From assembly GCA_001938995.1 (NCBI GenBank), contig MKZN01000015.1:1-64000 (forward strand): 64,000 nucleotides of DNA. Reading direction: 5' to 3'. The DNA is from Bacillus pumilus. GTDB taxonomy: Bacteria; Bacillota; Bacilli; Bacillales; Bacillaceae. The notes under the pieces are model-generated. The model did not search any database and was not told the origin of the DNA. It was given only the letters and a program-made list of their open reading frames with translations. This document shows positions 1 through 8,322 of the stretch, piece after piece; within the stretch, counting starts at the first letter, position 1; every line of letters begins with the position of its first letter. The position numbers were made by a program, and so were the translations under genes.

Positions 1-5
1 GATTG

Positions 6-46
6 CCACACACCTAGCGAAGCTAGGCTAGGTGTGTGGGAGGCCT
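6..46 (+). terminator. intrinsic terminator of a gene left of the window
   Basis: A perfect 13-bp stem (6-18 with 27-39) with an 8-nt loop is followed by a short T-run at 46-50. No gene on the + strand precedes it inside the window, so it probably ends a transcript entering from the left. Confidence 0.6.
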
Positions 47-80
47 TTTTCATTAAATTTCATTCTTCATACAGACGCTG

Positions 81-124
81 AAAATAAAAAAGATTGTAGA
101 AAAACATGAGTTTCTCTACAATCT
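81..124 (-). terminator. katA terminator
   Basis: On the minus strand a 9-bp stem (92-100 with 116-124) is followed by an eleven-base T-rich tract (81-91). A second perfect hairpin, 125-149, lies between it and the katA stop but has no T-tract. Confidence 0.75.
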
Positions 125-157
125 GAGCACCTCTATCATAGAGGTGCTCAAATAATA

Positions 158-1633
158 TTATTTCATACTACCTTGAAGATAAGAGCGAATATCCACACCG
201 AGTGAATCCGCTAATCTTTGTCCGTAATCCTCATCTGCACGGTAGAAGTTGCAGATGGCAAGTAATCTTGTTTGTTCATTTACCACTTTGAGGTCAGCTG
301 TTAAGTTTTTGATCAATGCTTGTTTTTCCTCTTCAGAGTAGCTTCGATATTTCTCCCCAGCTTGTTTGAAATCGTTCGGTTTTTCGATTTTTTGTCGTAC
401 CATACGGTCACCGTGAAGAATAGGCTCACTTTCTTTGTAGTGAGGGTTTTCTTTTGGCTGATCTTCGTATCGGTTTGGCTCATAGTTAATATGACCGCTT
501 GGGCGAGTCATTGTCATAAAGCCATCTTGTTGGTTATTGTGTACAGGGGCATAAGGACAGTTGACTGGAATGTGCATGTAGTTTGCACCAAGACGATGAC
601 GCTGCGTGTCAGGATATGAGAACAGGCGACCTTGCAGTAATTTATCCTCAGATGCTTCGATTCCAGGCACTAGAGCACTTGGTGTAAAAGCAGCTTGCTC
701 TGTTTCAGCAAAGAAATTTTGAGGATTGCGGTTTAGCGTCATACGACCTACTTTATGAAGCGGATAATCTTCTTCGCTCCATGTTTTCGTTGGATCACAT
801 GGATCATAATCAAGTTCATCATAGTCACTAAGCGGCATCAGCTGAACATATAAGTCCCATGCTGGGTAGTTTCCTTTTTCAATTCGGTCATATAAATCTC
901 TTGTGGCATGTTGGAAATCGTTCGCTTGAATTTCTGCTGCTTCTTCCATTGATAAATTGCGAATACCTTCTGATGGTCTCCAGTGATACTTTACATATTT
1001 GGTTTCACCGTATTTGTTGACCCATCTAAATGTGTGAACACCAGAACCACGCATTTCTGCGTAGTTTGCAGGGATTCCTTCGTCAGAGAATAACCATGTG
1101 AGCATATGAGTTGATTCAGGTGTTAAGGTCATAAAATCCCAATAGCGGTCAGGATCTTGGATATTGGTGACAGGATCTGGCTTGAGTGAGTGAACCATAT
1201 CAGGGAACTTCATCGCATCACGAATAAAGAAGATCGGCAGGTTGTTTCCAACTAAATCATAGTTCCCTTCTTCTGTATAAAATTTGACAGAGAATCCGCG
1301 AGGGTCACGCAGTGTTTCAGGTGAACCTTTCGGATGAATGACCGTTGAGAATCGAACAAAAACGTCTGTTTGTTTCCCTTCTTCGCTTAAGAAAGCCGCT
1401 TTTGTATGTTTTTCCATGCTGTTTTCTACTTCAAATACACCGTAAGCGCCAGCACCTCTTGCATGAACGACACGCTCTGGAATACGTTCACGGTCAAAGT
1501 GTGCAAGTTTTTCAATCAAATGATAATCATCAAGAAATGAAGGTCCGCGGTGACCAGCCGTTCTTGAGTTTTGGTTATCGCCAACAGGCACGCCTTGATT
1601 CGTTGTCAAATGTTTATGATGTGAATTTGTCAT
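158..1633 (-). CDS. katA: vegetative catalase KatA
   Basis: Small-subunit haem catalase of 491 aa that dismutates hydrogen peroxide in the cytoplasm. The catalytic His lies in RVVHARGAG (about residue 57), the catalytic Asn in DLVGNNLP (about 130), and the proximal haem Tyr in RLFSYPDTQ (about 340). The ATG at 1633 is chosen because an AGGAGGAG Shine-Dalgarno sits just upstream of it; the reading frame stays open 13 codons further up, but those codons cover the ribosome binding site. It is monocistronic, with a SigA promoter and a PerR box upstream and a terminator downstream. Family assignment is very secure; which paralogue it is (KatA rather than KatX or KatE) rests on length and the PerR box. 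Confidence 0.97.
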   Translation of the reverse strand: MTNSHHKHLTTNQGVPVGDNQNSRTAGHRGPSFLDDYHLIEKLAHFDRERIPERVVHARGAGAYGVFEVENSMEKHTKAAFLSEEGKQTDVFVRFSTVIHPKGSPETLRDPRGFSVKFYTEEGNYDLVGNNLPIFFIRDAMKFPDMVHSLKPDPVTNIQDPDRYWDFMTLTPESTHMLTWLFSDEGIPANYAEMRGSGVHTFRWVNKYGETKYVKYHWRPSEGIRNLSMEEAAEIQANDFQHATRDLYDRIEKGNYPAWDLYVQLMPLSDYDELDYDPCDPTKTWSEEDYPLHKVGRMTLNRNPQNFFAETEQAAFTPSALVPGIEASEDKLLQGRLFSYPDTQRHRLGANYMHIPVNCPYAPVHNNQQDGFMTMTRPSGHINYEPNRYEDQPKENPHYKESEPILHGDRMVRQKIEKPNDFKQAGEKYRSYSEEEKQALIKNLTADLKVVNEQTRLLAICNFYRADEDYGQRLADSLGVDIRSYLQGSMK

Positions 1634-1685
1634 TCTTTTCTCCTCCTGTAAACAAAAAATGGTTTCTAGCAATCTCTATACCCTA

Positions 1686-1713
1686 ATTATATTGAATAAA
1701 ACATGATAGTCAA
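1686..1713 (-). promoter_or_regulatory. katA SigA promoter
   Basis: On the minus strand a -35 TTGACT (1708-1713) and a perfect -10 TATAAT (1686-1691) are separated by 16 bp. The initiation point would lie about 45 bp upstream of the chosen katA start. Confidence 0.8.
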
Positions 1714-1720
1714 TATCTAA

Positions 1721-1735
1721 TTATAATTATTTTAA
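1721..1735 (-). promoter_or_regulatory. PerR box upstream of katA
   Basis: TTATAATTATTTTAA matches the Bacillus PerR consensus TTATAATNATTATAA at all but one specified position. It lies directly upstream of the katA -35. In B. subtilis PerR represses katA until Fe-catalysed oxidation by peroxide, so the same control is expected here. Confidence 0.75.
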
Positions 1736-1757
1736 ATAAGTTATCATTCTAAAGAGA

Positions 1758-1790
1758 TAAAAAAAGACGAAAGAAATGATTCTTTCGTCT
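1758..1790 (-). terminator. nsrR terminator
   Basis: Perfect 11-bp stem (1765-1775 with 1780-1790) with a 4-nt loop, followed on the minus strand by a T-run (1758-1764). It overlaps the nsrR stop codon. Confidence 0.8.
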
Positions 1791-2220
1791 AAAGCAGTAG
1801 CTCTCTAAGAGCATCTTTATTTTGTGTTAAATCTTTTAATGTGTATTGGTCAAGTACGCGTAAATAAGCAGTAAGTGCCTCATGAAGGACATGCTTTAAT
1901 GAACAAATCGGGGAGATAATACAGCTGTTTTTTTGTCTATCAAAACATTCCACCATCACTAAGTCATCTTCTGTATAACGCACAACCTCACCAATGTTAA
2001 TGCTCTCTGGGCTTTTCCCCAGCCTAATGCCACCATTTCTCCCGCGGATCGTTTCCACATATCCTCGTTTACCTAGATGGTAAATCACCTTTGTGAGATG
2101 ATTTTTAGAAATGCCATAGATATCGGCGATTTGCTGAATATTTGACAATTCATTGTTTTCTCTTGACGCTAAATAAATCAGTACCCTTAATGAATAATCT
2201 GTATAATTCGTAAGTTTCAT
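1789..2220 (-). CDS. nsrR: nitric-oxide-sensing Rrf2 repressor NsrR
   Basis: Rrf2-family winged-helix regulator of 143 aa. The N-terminal helix-turn-helix includes the stretch GISKNHLTKVIYHL. The three iron-sulphur cysteines are C92, C100 and C106, and the family's N-terminal NYTD (D8) is present, as in B. subtilis NsrR, which represses hmp and nitrite-reduction genes until its [4Fe-4S] cluster reacts with NO. It is divergent from hmp, with palindromic operator-like sequences between them. The ATG start has an AGAGGT ribosome binding site. Identification is secure from cysteine spacing and context. Confidence 0.93.
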   Translation of the reverse strand: MKLTNYTDYSLRVLIYLASRENNELSNIQQIADIYGISKNHLTKVIYHLGKRGYVETIRGRNGGIRLGKSPESINIGEVVRYTEDDLVMVECFDRQKNSCIISPICSLKHVLHEALTAYLRVLDQYTLKDLTQNKDALRELLL

Positions 2221-2361
2221 ATTGACGACCTCTAAACCTGACAGAGTTTTGTATCATCGTAACACATTTTAGATAAGAACTGTTCGAGAAAGTATCAAAT
2301 GTGTCAATATTTAAAACATGTATTATAAATATTGCTTTTATAAGTTGTCTTCGATTACGAT

Positions 2362-2386
2362 AAAGATGTATTTAAAATACATCTTT
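2362..2386. promoter_or_regulatory. NsrR operator over the hmp promoter
   Basis: AAGATGTATTTAAAATACATCTT (centre 2374) is a near-perfect palindrome, broken only at its centre, and matches the B. subtilis hmp NsrR site type. A possible hmp -35 TTGTCT (2345-2350) and -10 TATTTA (2369-2374, 18-bp spacing) place it over the -10. A weaker related sequence, ATGTATTATAAATAT, is at 2318-2332. Confidence 0.7.
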
Positions 2387-2403
2387 TGAAAGAAGGAATA
2401 TCG

Positions 2404-3606
2404 ATGTTATCCAATGAACAGATGAATGCGATTAAACAATCAGCCGCTCTACTAAAAGCCCATGGAACCAAACTTGTTACCGTTTTCTATCAAAATATGA
2501 TTAAACAGCATCCAGAGCTACTCAAACAATTTAATAAAACCAACCTCATGAACGGAAGTCAGCCAGAGGCACTTGCCGCTACACTATATCAGGCTGCACT
2601 TCACATCGATAGACTAGAAGAATTGCTTCCAGCGGTCAAACAAATCGCCCATAAGCATGTCAGTGTCCAAGTGAAAAAAGAGCAGTATCCAATTGTCGGG
2701 TATCACTTGATAGAGGCGATGAAGGAAGTATTTGATCTAGCAGATGAGGATGAGACGTTATTAGCGTGGAAGGCAGCATACGAAATCATTGCCAATATAT
2801 TTATCTCCATTGAGGCAGAAATGATGAATGATAATGTAAAACAAAGAGGGGGATGGTCAGATGCGAAACCTTTTATCATTAAGAAAAAGAAACATGAATC
2901 ACCATCTTTCATCTCCTTTTATTTAGTGCCAGAAGACGAATCAGAACTTCCGCTATATCAAGCAGGTCAATACATTACGGTACAGGCGGATATGCCAGGT
3001 GAAGCCTATGTATGCAGCAGACAGTACAGCTTATCAGATCAATATCACCCATCTTATTACCGCATCACCGTCAAACGTGACGGTCATGTGTCTACCTATT
3101 TACATGATGAAATGAATGAAGGCGATGTTCTTCAAGTGAGTATGCCACAGGGAATGTTCTGTTTACACGAAGACACAACAGAGCCCGCTTATTTCATTAG
3201 TGCTGGTTCTGGTGTGACACCAATGATCGGTTTAGCGAAAACCGCTGCATCTAAAGAAAATCAGTCGTTTACAATGATTCATGCAGATCGACTAGAGGAT
3301 GTCACCGCTTTTGAGAAAGAGCTTGAAAGCGCTCTATCTTCAACGACACAAGGTCGAATCATTTTGTGTAACGAGCAATTTGATCCCATGATGAAGATTG
3401 ATTTGGTTGAGAAGGCAGCTTCCCGTATTGATCGATCTTTTCTTCAATCAGTGATTGGAGCAGGAAAAGGTCAGTTTTATCTGTGCGGCTCTCCGGCATT
3501 TACACAAGAGATGATCAGCACTTTAAAAGAGTTGGGTATTTCAGATCAGAATATTCAATTTGAATCATTTGGCGGACAATCCATGAAAGAGATCGACGTT
3601 GTCTAA
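2404..3606 (+). CDS. hmp: flavohemoglobin Hmp, nitric oxide dioxygenase
   Basis: Three-domain NO dioxygenase of 400 aa that converts NO, O2 and NAD(P)H to nitrate. The globin domain (about 1-140) has distal Y29 and Q53 and proximal His H85. The FAD domain has the RxYS motif at R206-S209, and the NAD domain shows GSGVTP. The ATG at 2404 is used because it follows a GAAGGAA ribosome binding site and gives the usual family N-terminus; the frame is open six codons further up. It is divergent from nsrR, with an NsrR-type palindrome just upstream, so induction by NO is expected. No terminator was seen before spoVR. Confidence 0.96.
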   Translation: MLSNEQMNAIKQSAALLKAHGTKLVTVFYQNMIKQHPELLKQFNKTNLMNGSQPEALAATLYQAALHIDRLEELLPAVKQIAHKHVSVQVKKEQYPIVGYHLIEAMKEVFDLADEDETLLAWKAAYEIIANIFISIEAEMMNDNVKQRGGWSDAKPFIIKKKKHESPSFISFYLVPEDESELPLYQAGQYITVQADMPGEAYVCSRQYSLSDQYHPSYYRITVKRDGHVSTYLHDEMNEGDVLQVSMPQGMFCLHEDTTEPAYFISAGSGVTPMIGLAKTAASKENQSFTMIHADRLEDVTAFEKELESALSSTTQGRIILCNEQFDPMMKIDLVEKAASRIDRSFLQSVIGAGKGQFYLCGSPAFTQEMISTLKELGISDQNIQFESFGGQSMKEIDVV

Positions 3607-3621
3607 ACAAAAGGCGGAACA

Positions 3622-3650
3622 TCATGTTTTTCTAGGTAGGCTCATATAGT
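3622..3650 (+). promoter_or_regulatory. candidate SigE promoter of spoVR
   Basis: TCATGTT (3622-3628) and CATATAGT (3643-3650) are 14 bp apart, close to the SigE pattern with -10 CATACANT. spoVR is known as a SigE gene in B. subtilis. The match is by eye only. Confidence 0.45.
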
Positions 3651-3682
3651 AGGGATAAGTCCGATGAGGAGGGATGGTTTCC

Positions 3683-5098
3683 TTGAGCGAATCTGAAAAA
3701 CGACTCTTACAAAAAGCCATTGATGAAATTACAGAAATTGCAGAAGGATTTGGTCTAGATTTTTATCCGATGAGGTATGAAATCTGTCCCGCGGAAATTA
3801 TTTATACATTCGGTGCATATGGAATGCCAACACGCTTTAGTCACTGGAGCTTCGGAAAACAGTTTCATAAGATGAAACTCCATTATGATTTGGGATTAAG
3901 CAAAATTTATGAACTGGTGATTAATTCAAATCCTTGCTATGCTTTTCTCCTTGATAATAATTCGCTCGTTCAAAATAAATTAATTGTGGCTCATGTACTC
4001 GCACACTGCGATTTCTTTAAACATAATTGCCGATTCCAAAATACGAAACGAGATATGGTAGAAAGCATGACGGCAGCGGCAGAACGAATCAAGGAATATG
4101 AGCTCATCTATGGAACAAAAGAAGTCGAATCCTTTTTAGATGCGGTCCTGGCTCTTCAGGAGCATATTGATCCATCACTTGTTCGTTCGAAATTAAGCTG
4201 GAATACAGATGATGAAAAGGAGCAAGAAGACGAGAAACAAACACGAAAAACGCCGTATGATGATCTGTGGGGAATGGATGAGCCAAAGACGACTGAGAAA
4301 AAGAAGACTGTGAAGCAGTTTCCACCAACGCCTGAAAAAGACATTTTGCTATTTATTGAGGCGCATTCACGTGAGCTAGAGCCATGGCAGCGGGATGTGC
4401 TCACGATGCTAAGAGAGGAAATGCTCTACTTTTGGCCACAGCTGGAAACAAAGATCATGAATGAAGGCTGGGCTTCTTATTGGCATCAGCGCATTATGCG
4501 AGAGCTAGATCTTGACTCAAATGAATCAATTGAGTTTGCTAAACTGAATGCCGGAGTGGTGCAGCCATCGAAGACGGGAATCAATCCTTACTATTTGGGG
4601 CTAAAAATATTTGAGGATATTGAAGAGAGGTACGATCATCCGTGCGAGGAATTAAAAAAAGCAGGGGTGACTGAAGGATCGGGCCGCAGCAAAATGTTTG
4701 AAGTGCGTGAGATTGAATCAGATATTTCGTTTATCCGAAATTACTTAACAAAAGATCTTGTAATGAGAGAAGACTTGTACTTGTTTCAAAAGCAAGGAAG
4801 AGATTATAAAGTCATTGATAAGGAATGGGAAGCAGTTCGTGATCAGCTTGTGAGTATGAGAGTCAATGGTGGATTTCCTTATTTGACAGTCATAGATGGC
4901 GACTACTTAAAGAACAATGAACTCTACATTAAGCATTGGTATGAAGGGATTGAACTCGATCTGAAATACTTAGAAAAAGTTCTTCCATATTTGTATCAGC
5001 TATGGGGAAGAAGTGTACATCTCGAGTCAGTTCTTGAAGGAAAAGAAGTGATGTTTTCGTATGATGGAAAAGGAGTTCATAGGAAATATCTTTCGTAA
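3683..5098 (+). CDS. spoVR: stage V sporulation protein SpoVR
   Basis: SpoVR family protein of about 471 aa, needed for normal spore cortex formation in B. subtilis; its biochemical activity is not established. The conserved N-terminal block [10 protein letters not shown], the stretch HWSFGKQF, and a histidine/cysteine cluster in [13 protein letters not shown] are all present. A charged, low-complexity insert lies near residues 175-210. The TTG at 3683 is preferred because AGGAGGG (3667-3673) is about 10 nt upstream; an in-frame ATG at 3674 directly abuts that Shine-Dalgarno and is a poor start. Expected to be expressed in the mother cell. Confidence 0.93.
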   Translation: MSESEKRLLQKAIDEITEIAEGFGLDFYPMRYEICPAEIIYTFGAYGMPTRFSHWSFGKQFHKMKLHYDLGLSKIYELVINSNPCYAFLLDNNSLVQNKLIVAHVLAHCDFFKHNCRFQNTKRDMVESMTAAAERIKEYELIYGTKEVESFLDAVLALQEHIDPSLVRSKLSWNTDDEKEQEDEKQTRKTPYDDLWGMDEPKTTEKKKTVKQFPPTPEKDILLFIEAHSRELEPWQRDVLTMLREEMLYFWPQLETKIMNEGWASYWHQRIMRELDLDSNESIEFAKLNAGVVQPSKTGINPYYLGLKIFEDIEERYDHPCEELKKAGVTEGSGRSKMFEVREIESDISFIRNYLTKDLVMREDLYLFQKQGRDYKVIDKEWEAVRDQLVSMRVNGGFPYLTVIDGDYLKNNELYIKHWYEGIELDLKYLEKVLPYLYQLWGRSVHLESVLEGKEVMFSYDGKGVHRKYLS

Positions 5099-5100
5099 GA

Positions 5101-5132
5101 TGAGAAAAAAAGATGTCGATTGAACGACATCT
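5101..5132 (-). terminator. minus-strand terminator hairpin, left copy
   Basis: AGATGTCG-ATTGAA-CGACATCT (5111-5132) folds into an 8-bp hairpin. On the minus strand it is followed by a T-tract (5104-5110), so it would end transcripts coming from phoA. An identical 22-nt hairpin lies at 5307-5328. Confidence 0.65.
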
Positions 5133-5253
5133 CAGCGTGTAGACAAACCCTCGCATTCGTTGTCAGGCCTGCGCGCTGGTGCTCACGAATGGTCAATTCG
5201 CTCCGCTCCAGTGCTCGTCCTTCCTAGACTTCAAGGGTTTTCAATCACGCTGA
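5132..5253. repeat. nested palindromic intergenic element
   Basis: The element is bounded by 8-bp inverted ends TCAGCGTG (5132-5139) and CACGCTGA (5246-5253). Nested inside are AAACCCT/AGGGTTT (5145-5151, 5234-5240) and CATTCGT/ACGAATG (5154-5160, 5185-5191). It is more GC-rich than its surroundings and has no credible ORF. The order of pairings suggests a multi-branched RNA or a small palindromic repeat. I believe similar elements are dispersed in Bacillus intergenic regions, but that cannot be checked here. Confidence 0.5.
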
Positions 5254-5259
5254 AAAGAA

Positions 5260-5297
5260 GACAAAGGACTAAAATAAAATCATTTTAGTCCTTTGTC
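5260..5297. terminator. long hairpin between spoVR and phoA
   Basis: A perfect 16-bp stem, 5260-5275 with 5282-5297, with a 6-nt loop. No T-run follows directly, so it may block 3' exonucleases or be part of the larger structured element rather than a simple terminator. Confidence 0.5.
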
Positions 5298-5306
5298 AAC
5301 AATCTG

Positions 5307-5334
5307 AGATGTCGATTGAACGACATCTTTTTTG
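5307..5334 (+). terminator. plus-strand terminator hairpin, right copy
   Basis: Second exact copy of the 22-nt hairpin (5307-5328), here followed by a T-tract on the + strand (5327-5333), so it would end transcripts from spoVR. It mirrors the left copy, whose T-tract faces the other way. Confidence 0.7.
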
Positions 5335-5351
5335 GTGTGATCATGATTCAA

Positions 5352-6716
5352 TTATTGGTTTTTAAGCAATTTGAAGATATGTTTGGCTTGATCTGTATTT
5401 TCCATGAGACCTGTTAGTTGTTGACTGGTTGGTCCGTAAGCATAAAATGGCACTTCATCGCCGGTATGACCAGATGTTGTCCAACCTGTATGAGACCTCG
5501 TGTTCATCACATTTTCGATGGCATCATCAATTTTGACAACGTCTTTCGTTTCAGCTGCCTTTTGAATCGAAGCGATTTCCTCTTTTGTGAAATCGAGATC
5601 GATATATCGTGTAAGAGCAGATTCAACGGCCATGCCATTTACAATTTTGTTTGCAATAAAATCAGGTGTTTTTTTCGCTGCTTTTACTGGTTTGTAATCC
5701 CAGCTACCTGAACCATCTGCTCCAAATGAAAGACCACCAGTTGAATGATCCGCCGTGGCAATCACAAGTGTGTTTTTATCCTTCTTCGCAAAACGAATCG
5801 CTTCTTCAAATGCCTTTTCAAAATCTTTCACTTCGCTCATGGCACTGACAATATCATGATCATGTCCTGCCCAATCAATTTGACTGCCTTCAACCATTAG
5901 GAAAAACCCATTTTTGTTTTTAGATAGCTTTTGAATGGCAGAGGATGTCATGTCTTGAAGGGAAGGAGTCTGCTTATCACGATCAATTGCCTTATCCAGA
6001 CCACCATCAGCAAAAATCCCTAAAACTTTTTCGTTTTTGTTTTTTTGTAATGCTGTTTTATTTGTGACATAATCATAGCCTGCTTTTTTGAATTCCTTCG
6101 TCAGATCACGATCCTTACGGACAAAATCGACAAGTCCACCTCCCAGCATGACATCGACTTTATGCTGCTTTCCAATCTTCTCATCGAAGAAATCATCAGC
6201 GATCGCCGCTGTGTTTTTTCTTGATACATCGTGGGTTGCGTATGCAGCAGGCGTCGCATTTGTTAATTCAGATGTGACGACAAGACCGGTCGATTTCCCT
6301 TTACGTTTTGCTTCTTCTAAAACCGTGTTCAGCTTTTTGCCGTTTTTGTTTACGCTAATGGCATTATTGTAAGTTTTTTCACCTGTTGCCATCGCAGTAC
6401 CAGCAGCTGCGGAATCAGTGATGTTACTTTTAGAATCGTTAGGGTATGTTTTGTGCATGCCAGTGAGGTAAGAGTCAAACGATGTCTGTTTCGAAAGATC
6501 TCCGTTATGTTTAAATGAGCGGTAAGTTGAAAGATAGGGGGTCCCCATGCCATCACCAATCAGCACGATCACATTTTGTACGTCATTTTTTGTTTTCTTC
6601 TTCGCTTCAGCTTTGTCGGCTTGGCCAAATTCAATCCCGGAAAATATGCCAATCGCTAGCACGGATGCTGCTGCCGCCACAGCTATTTTTGCTTTCGAGC
6701 TTTTCAACACACTCAT
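5352..6716 (-). CDS. phoA: secreted alkaline phosphatase PhoA/PhoB type
   Basis: Alkaline phosphatase of 454 aa, releasing phosphate from monoesters outside the membrane. An N-terminal basic region and hydrophobic segment (about 10-30) form a signal peptide or anchor. Metal and active-site blocks are visible: LIGDGMG, the nucleophile Ser in NITDSAAAGTAMATG, EGSQIDWAGHDHD, ATADHSTGG and SGHTGDEVPFYAYGP. The ATG at 6716 is chosen because AGGAGG is 9 nt upstream; the ATG at 6734 lies inside that ribosome binding site. TT-A-rich repeats at about 6780-6835 could be PhoP boxes, but the spacing is not clean. Which paralogue (PhoA or PhoB) cannot be decided. Confidence 0.93.
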   Translation of the reverse strand: MSVLKSSKAKIAVAAAASVLAIGIFSGIEFGQADKAEAKKKTKNDVQNVIVLIGDGMGTPYLSTYRSFKHNGDLSKQTSFDSYLTGMHKTYPNDSKSNITDSAAAGTAMATGEKTYNNAISVNKNGKKLNTVLEEAKRKGKSTGLVVTSELTNATPAAYATHDVSRKNTAAIADDFFDEKIGKQHKVDVMLGGGLVDFVRKDRDLTKEFKKAGYDYVTNKTALQKNKNEKVLGIFADGGLDKAIDRDKQTPSLQDMTSSAIQKLSKNKNGFFLMVEGSQIDWAGHDHDIVSAMSEVKDFEKAFEEAIRFAKKDKNTLVIATADHSTGGLSFGADGSGSWDYKPVKAAKKTPDFIANKIVNGMAVESALTRYIDLDFTKEEIASIQKAAETKDVVKIDDAIENVMNTRSHTGWTTSGHTGDEVPFYAYGPTSQQLTGLMENTDQAKHIFKLLKNQ

Positions 6717-7070
6717 TCTTTTTTGCCTCCTCATTGTTTATGTATGCTCTTGCATTTACAATGGTAGAGCAGAATTGTGGATTCCATTTTACAGCACCGT
6801 AAAGTTCTCTTTAAAATTGTAAAGGTCCACTTTACATAGAATGGACAAAAAAATAAAATGAATGTATCAATTATCGATGACAAGATACAGTTCTTTGTCA
6901 TCATTGTGTAATGAAAATGAAATAAATAGAACCCTAAAAAAAATGAATTCTTGTCGAATTAATAAGCAATATGTATTAGGAAGTCAAGACTAGTTCTTCT
7001 GGTATTTGATCCTTATAATAGAAAGTAGATAAAAAATTCGGATCACGATAGGTACATACAGGAGGAACAA
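6717..7070. other. divergent intergenic region phoA / wall hydrolase
   Basis: No gene seen. It holds the phoA leader and at least two candidate promoters for the + strand hydrolase: TTGTCG (6951-6956)/TATTAG (6974-6979) with 17-bp spacing, and TAGTTC (6991-6996)/TATAAT (7014-7019) with 17-bp spacing. Only the second -10 is strong. Confidence 0.4.
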
Positions 7071-7880
7071 ATGAAAAAACAATTGATCACAGCTGCAAGT
7101 GCAGTTCTACTTGGAACGACATTATTTGCAGGGGCTGCCTCAGCACAATCAGTGAAGGTTCAAAAAGGAGACACTCTTTCTGTTCTAGCGAAAAAATACA
7201 AGACAACCGTAAGCAAGATTAAATCAGATAATAAACTGAAATCTGACATGATCTATGTTGGACAAACTTTAAAAGTAAACGGAACATCTACGAAAACAAC
7301 AACAAAAGTAAAAGCTGCTTCAGCGACAACTACTCATAAAGTTGTCAAAGGCGATACATTATCAAAAATTGGCAAGAAGTATGGAATGACAGTAAAAGAG
7401 CTGAAGTCTTTAAATAAATTGAAAACAGATCTGATCAAAATCGGACAAAAATTAAAGGTGAAAAAGACCACTAAAGTGAAGACGACACCTGTCAAAGAAA
7501 AAACAGCGACGGCTTCTTCATTGAATACATCTAAACTTGTAGCGGATGCAAAAGCGCTAAACGGCACACCATATAAATGGGGTGGAACGACTCCGAAGGG
7601 CTTTGATTGCAGTGGCTTTATGTGGTATGTCATTAACAAACAAAAAAAGATTACAAGACAAACAACCGAAGGTTTTTGGAGCTCGATGAAGAGCGTTTCA
7701 ACACCAAAGGTGGGGGATTTCGTCTTCTTTACAACATATAAATCTGGCCCATCTCACATGGGTGTTTATCTTGGCAACAACAAGTTTATTCATGCTGCTT
7801 CTGACGGGGTGACCATTAGTGATATGACGTCAAGCTACTGGAAACCGATTTACCTTGGAGCTAAAACATTTGTAAACTAA
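7071..7880 (+). CDS. LysM-NlpC/P60 peptidoglycan endopeptidase (LytE/CwlS type)
   Basis: Secreted D,L-endopeptidase-type wall hydrolase of 269 aa. The signal peptide ends near AGAASA (about 25). LysM domains at about 27-70 and 88-131 are joined by a Thr/Lys/Ser-rich linker, and the NlpC/P60 domain spans about 152-269. Catalytic residues are C180 (FDCSG), H229 (SHMG) and H241 (IHAA). LytE and LytF of B. subtilis have more LysM repeats, and CwlS has four, so with two repeats this is a short family member. It probably cuts the D-Glu/meso-diaminopimelate bond during growth or cell separation. It has strong AGGAGG spacing at an ATG start and its own terminator. Confidence 0.93.
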   Translation: MKKQLITAASAVLLGTTLFAGAASAQSVKVQKGDTLSVLAKKYKTTVSKIKSDNKLKSDMIYVGQTLKVNGTSTKTTTKVKAASATTTHKVVKGDTLSKIGKKYGMTVKELKSLNKLKTDLIKIGQKLKVKKTTKVKTTPVKEKTATASSLNTSKLVADAKALNGTPYKWGGTTPKGFDCSGFMWYVINKQKKITRQTTEGFWSSMKSVSTPKVGDFVFFTTYKSGPSHMGVYLGNNKFIHAASDGVTISDMTSSYWKPIYLGAKTFVN

Positions 7881-7887
7881 TCAACCT

Positions 7888-7921
7888 AAAGAGACTGCGC
7901 ATCATGTGTGGTCTCTTTTTC
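7888..7921 (+). terminator. wall hydrolase terminator
   Basis: 8-bp stem (7888-7895 with 7911-7918) followed by T-rich sequence. Inside the same gap a second, bidirectional terminator lies at 7980-8019. Confidence 0.65.
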
Positions 7922-7979
7922 ATATTAATTGGGTGGATTTGTTAGAGCAATCAAATGAGAAAGAAAAGATTTGCGCACA

Positions 7980-8020
7980 AAAAAGCCAGTGATTCGGTGT
8001 CATGAATCACTGGCTTTTTA
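7980..8020. terminator. bidirectional terminator, sigM operon end
   Basis: Perfect 16-bp stem, 7980-7995 with 8004-8019, with A- and T-runs on the two flanks. It sits 12 bp after the yhdK stop and ends the sigM operon on the minus strand. Confidence 0.85.
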
Positions 8021-8031
8021 TATTGTAAGAA

Positions 8032-8322
8032 TCAAAAACCTAATTGAAGGTCGATATCGATTGATACAATGGCATACACACAGACGATGACAAAAATATT
8101 CAGCACAACGCCTAGGAAACCTGGACCTGTACGACCTTTTTTGATGAACAGTTCAATGATGCCAAACGGAACTGCAGCCATTGCAAAAGGAAGCATTTGA
8201 AACGAATAAAAGGTCACATTGCTGATAATGGCGAGGTTCAGCATCAGCAGAGATAAAATGGCCGTACCGACAGAAATCCAACCAAACACATTATGCTCCT
8301 TGAAAATTCTTACCAATTCCAT
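8032..8322 (-). CDS. yhdK: anti-SigM factor partner YhdK
   Basis: 96-aa integral membrane protein with about three hydrophobic segments (roughly 12-33, 38-58, 70-90). By position and length it is YhdK, which in B. subtilis works with YhdL to hold SigM inactive at the membrane. Its ATG lies inside the end of yhdL (13-bp overlap), so the two are translationally coupled as the last pair of the sigM operon. No enzymatic motif is seen, and none is expected. Confidence 0.88.
   Translation of the reverse strand: MELVRIFKEHNVFGWISVGTAILSLLMLNLAIISNVTFYSFQMLPFAMAAVPFGIIELFIKKGRTGPGFLGVVLNIFVIVCVYAIVSIDIDLQLGF

Noticed and set aside
320-619. Plus-strand open frame opposite katA
   Set aside because: Lies wholly inside katA in antisense, no ribosome binding site; a shadow of the catalase gene.
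1345-1686. Plus-strand open frame crossing the katA start
   Set aside because: Antisense to katA and its leader; no support from promoter or ribosome binding site.
6775-6840. PhoP boxes upstream of phoA
   Set aside because: TTTACA-like repeats exist on both strands, but their spacing is not the regular 11-bp array.
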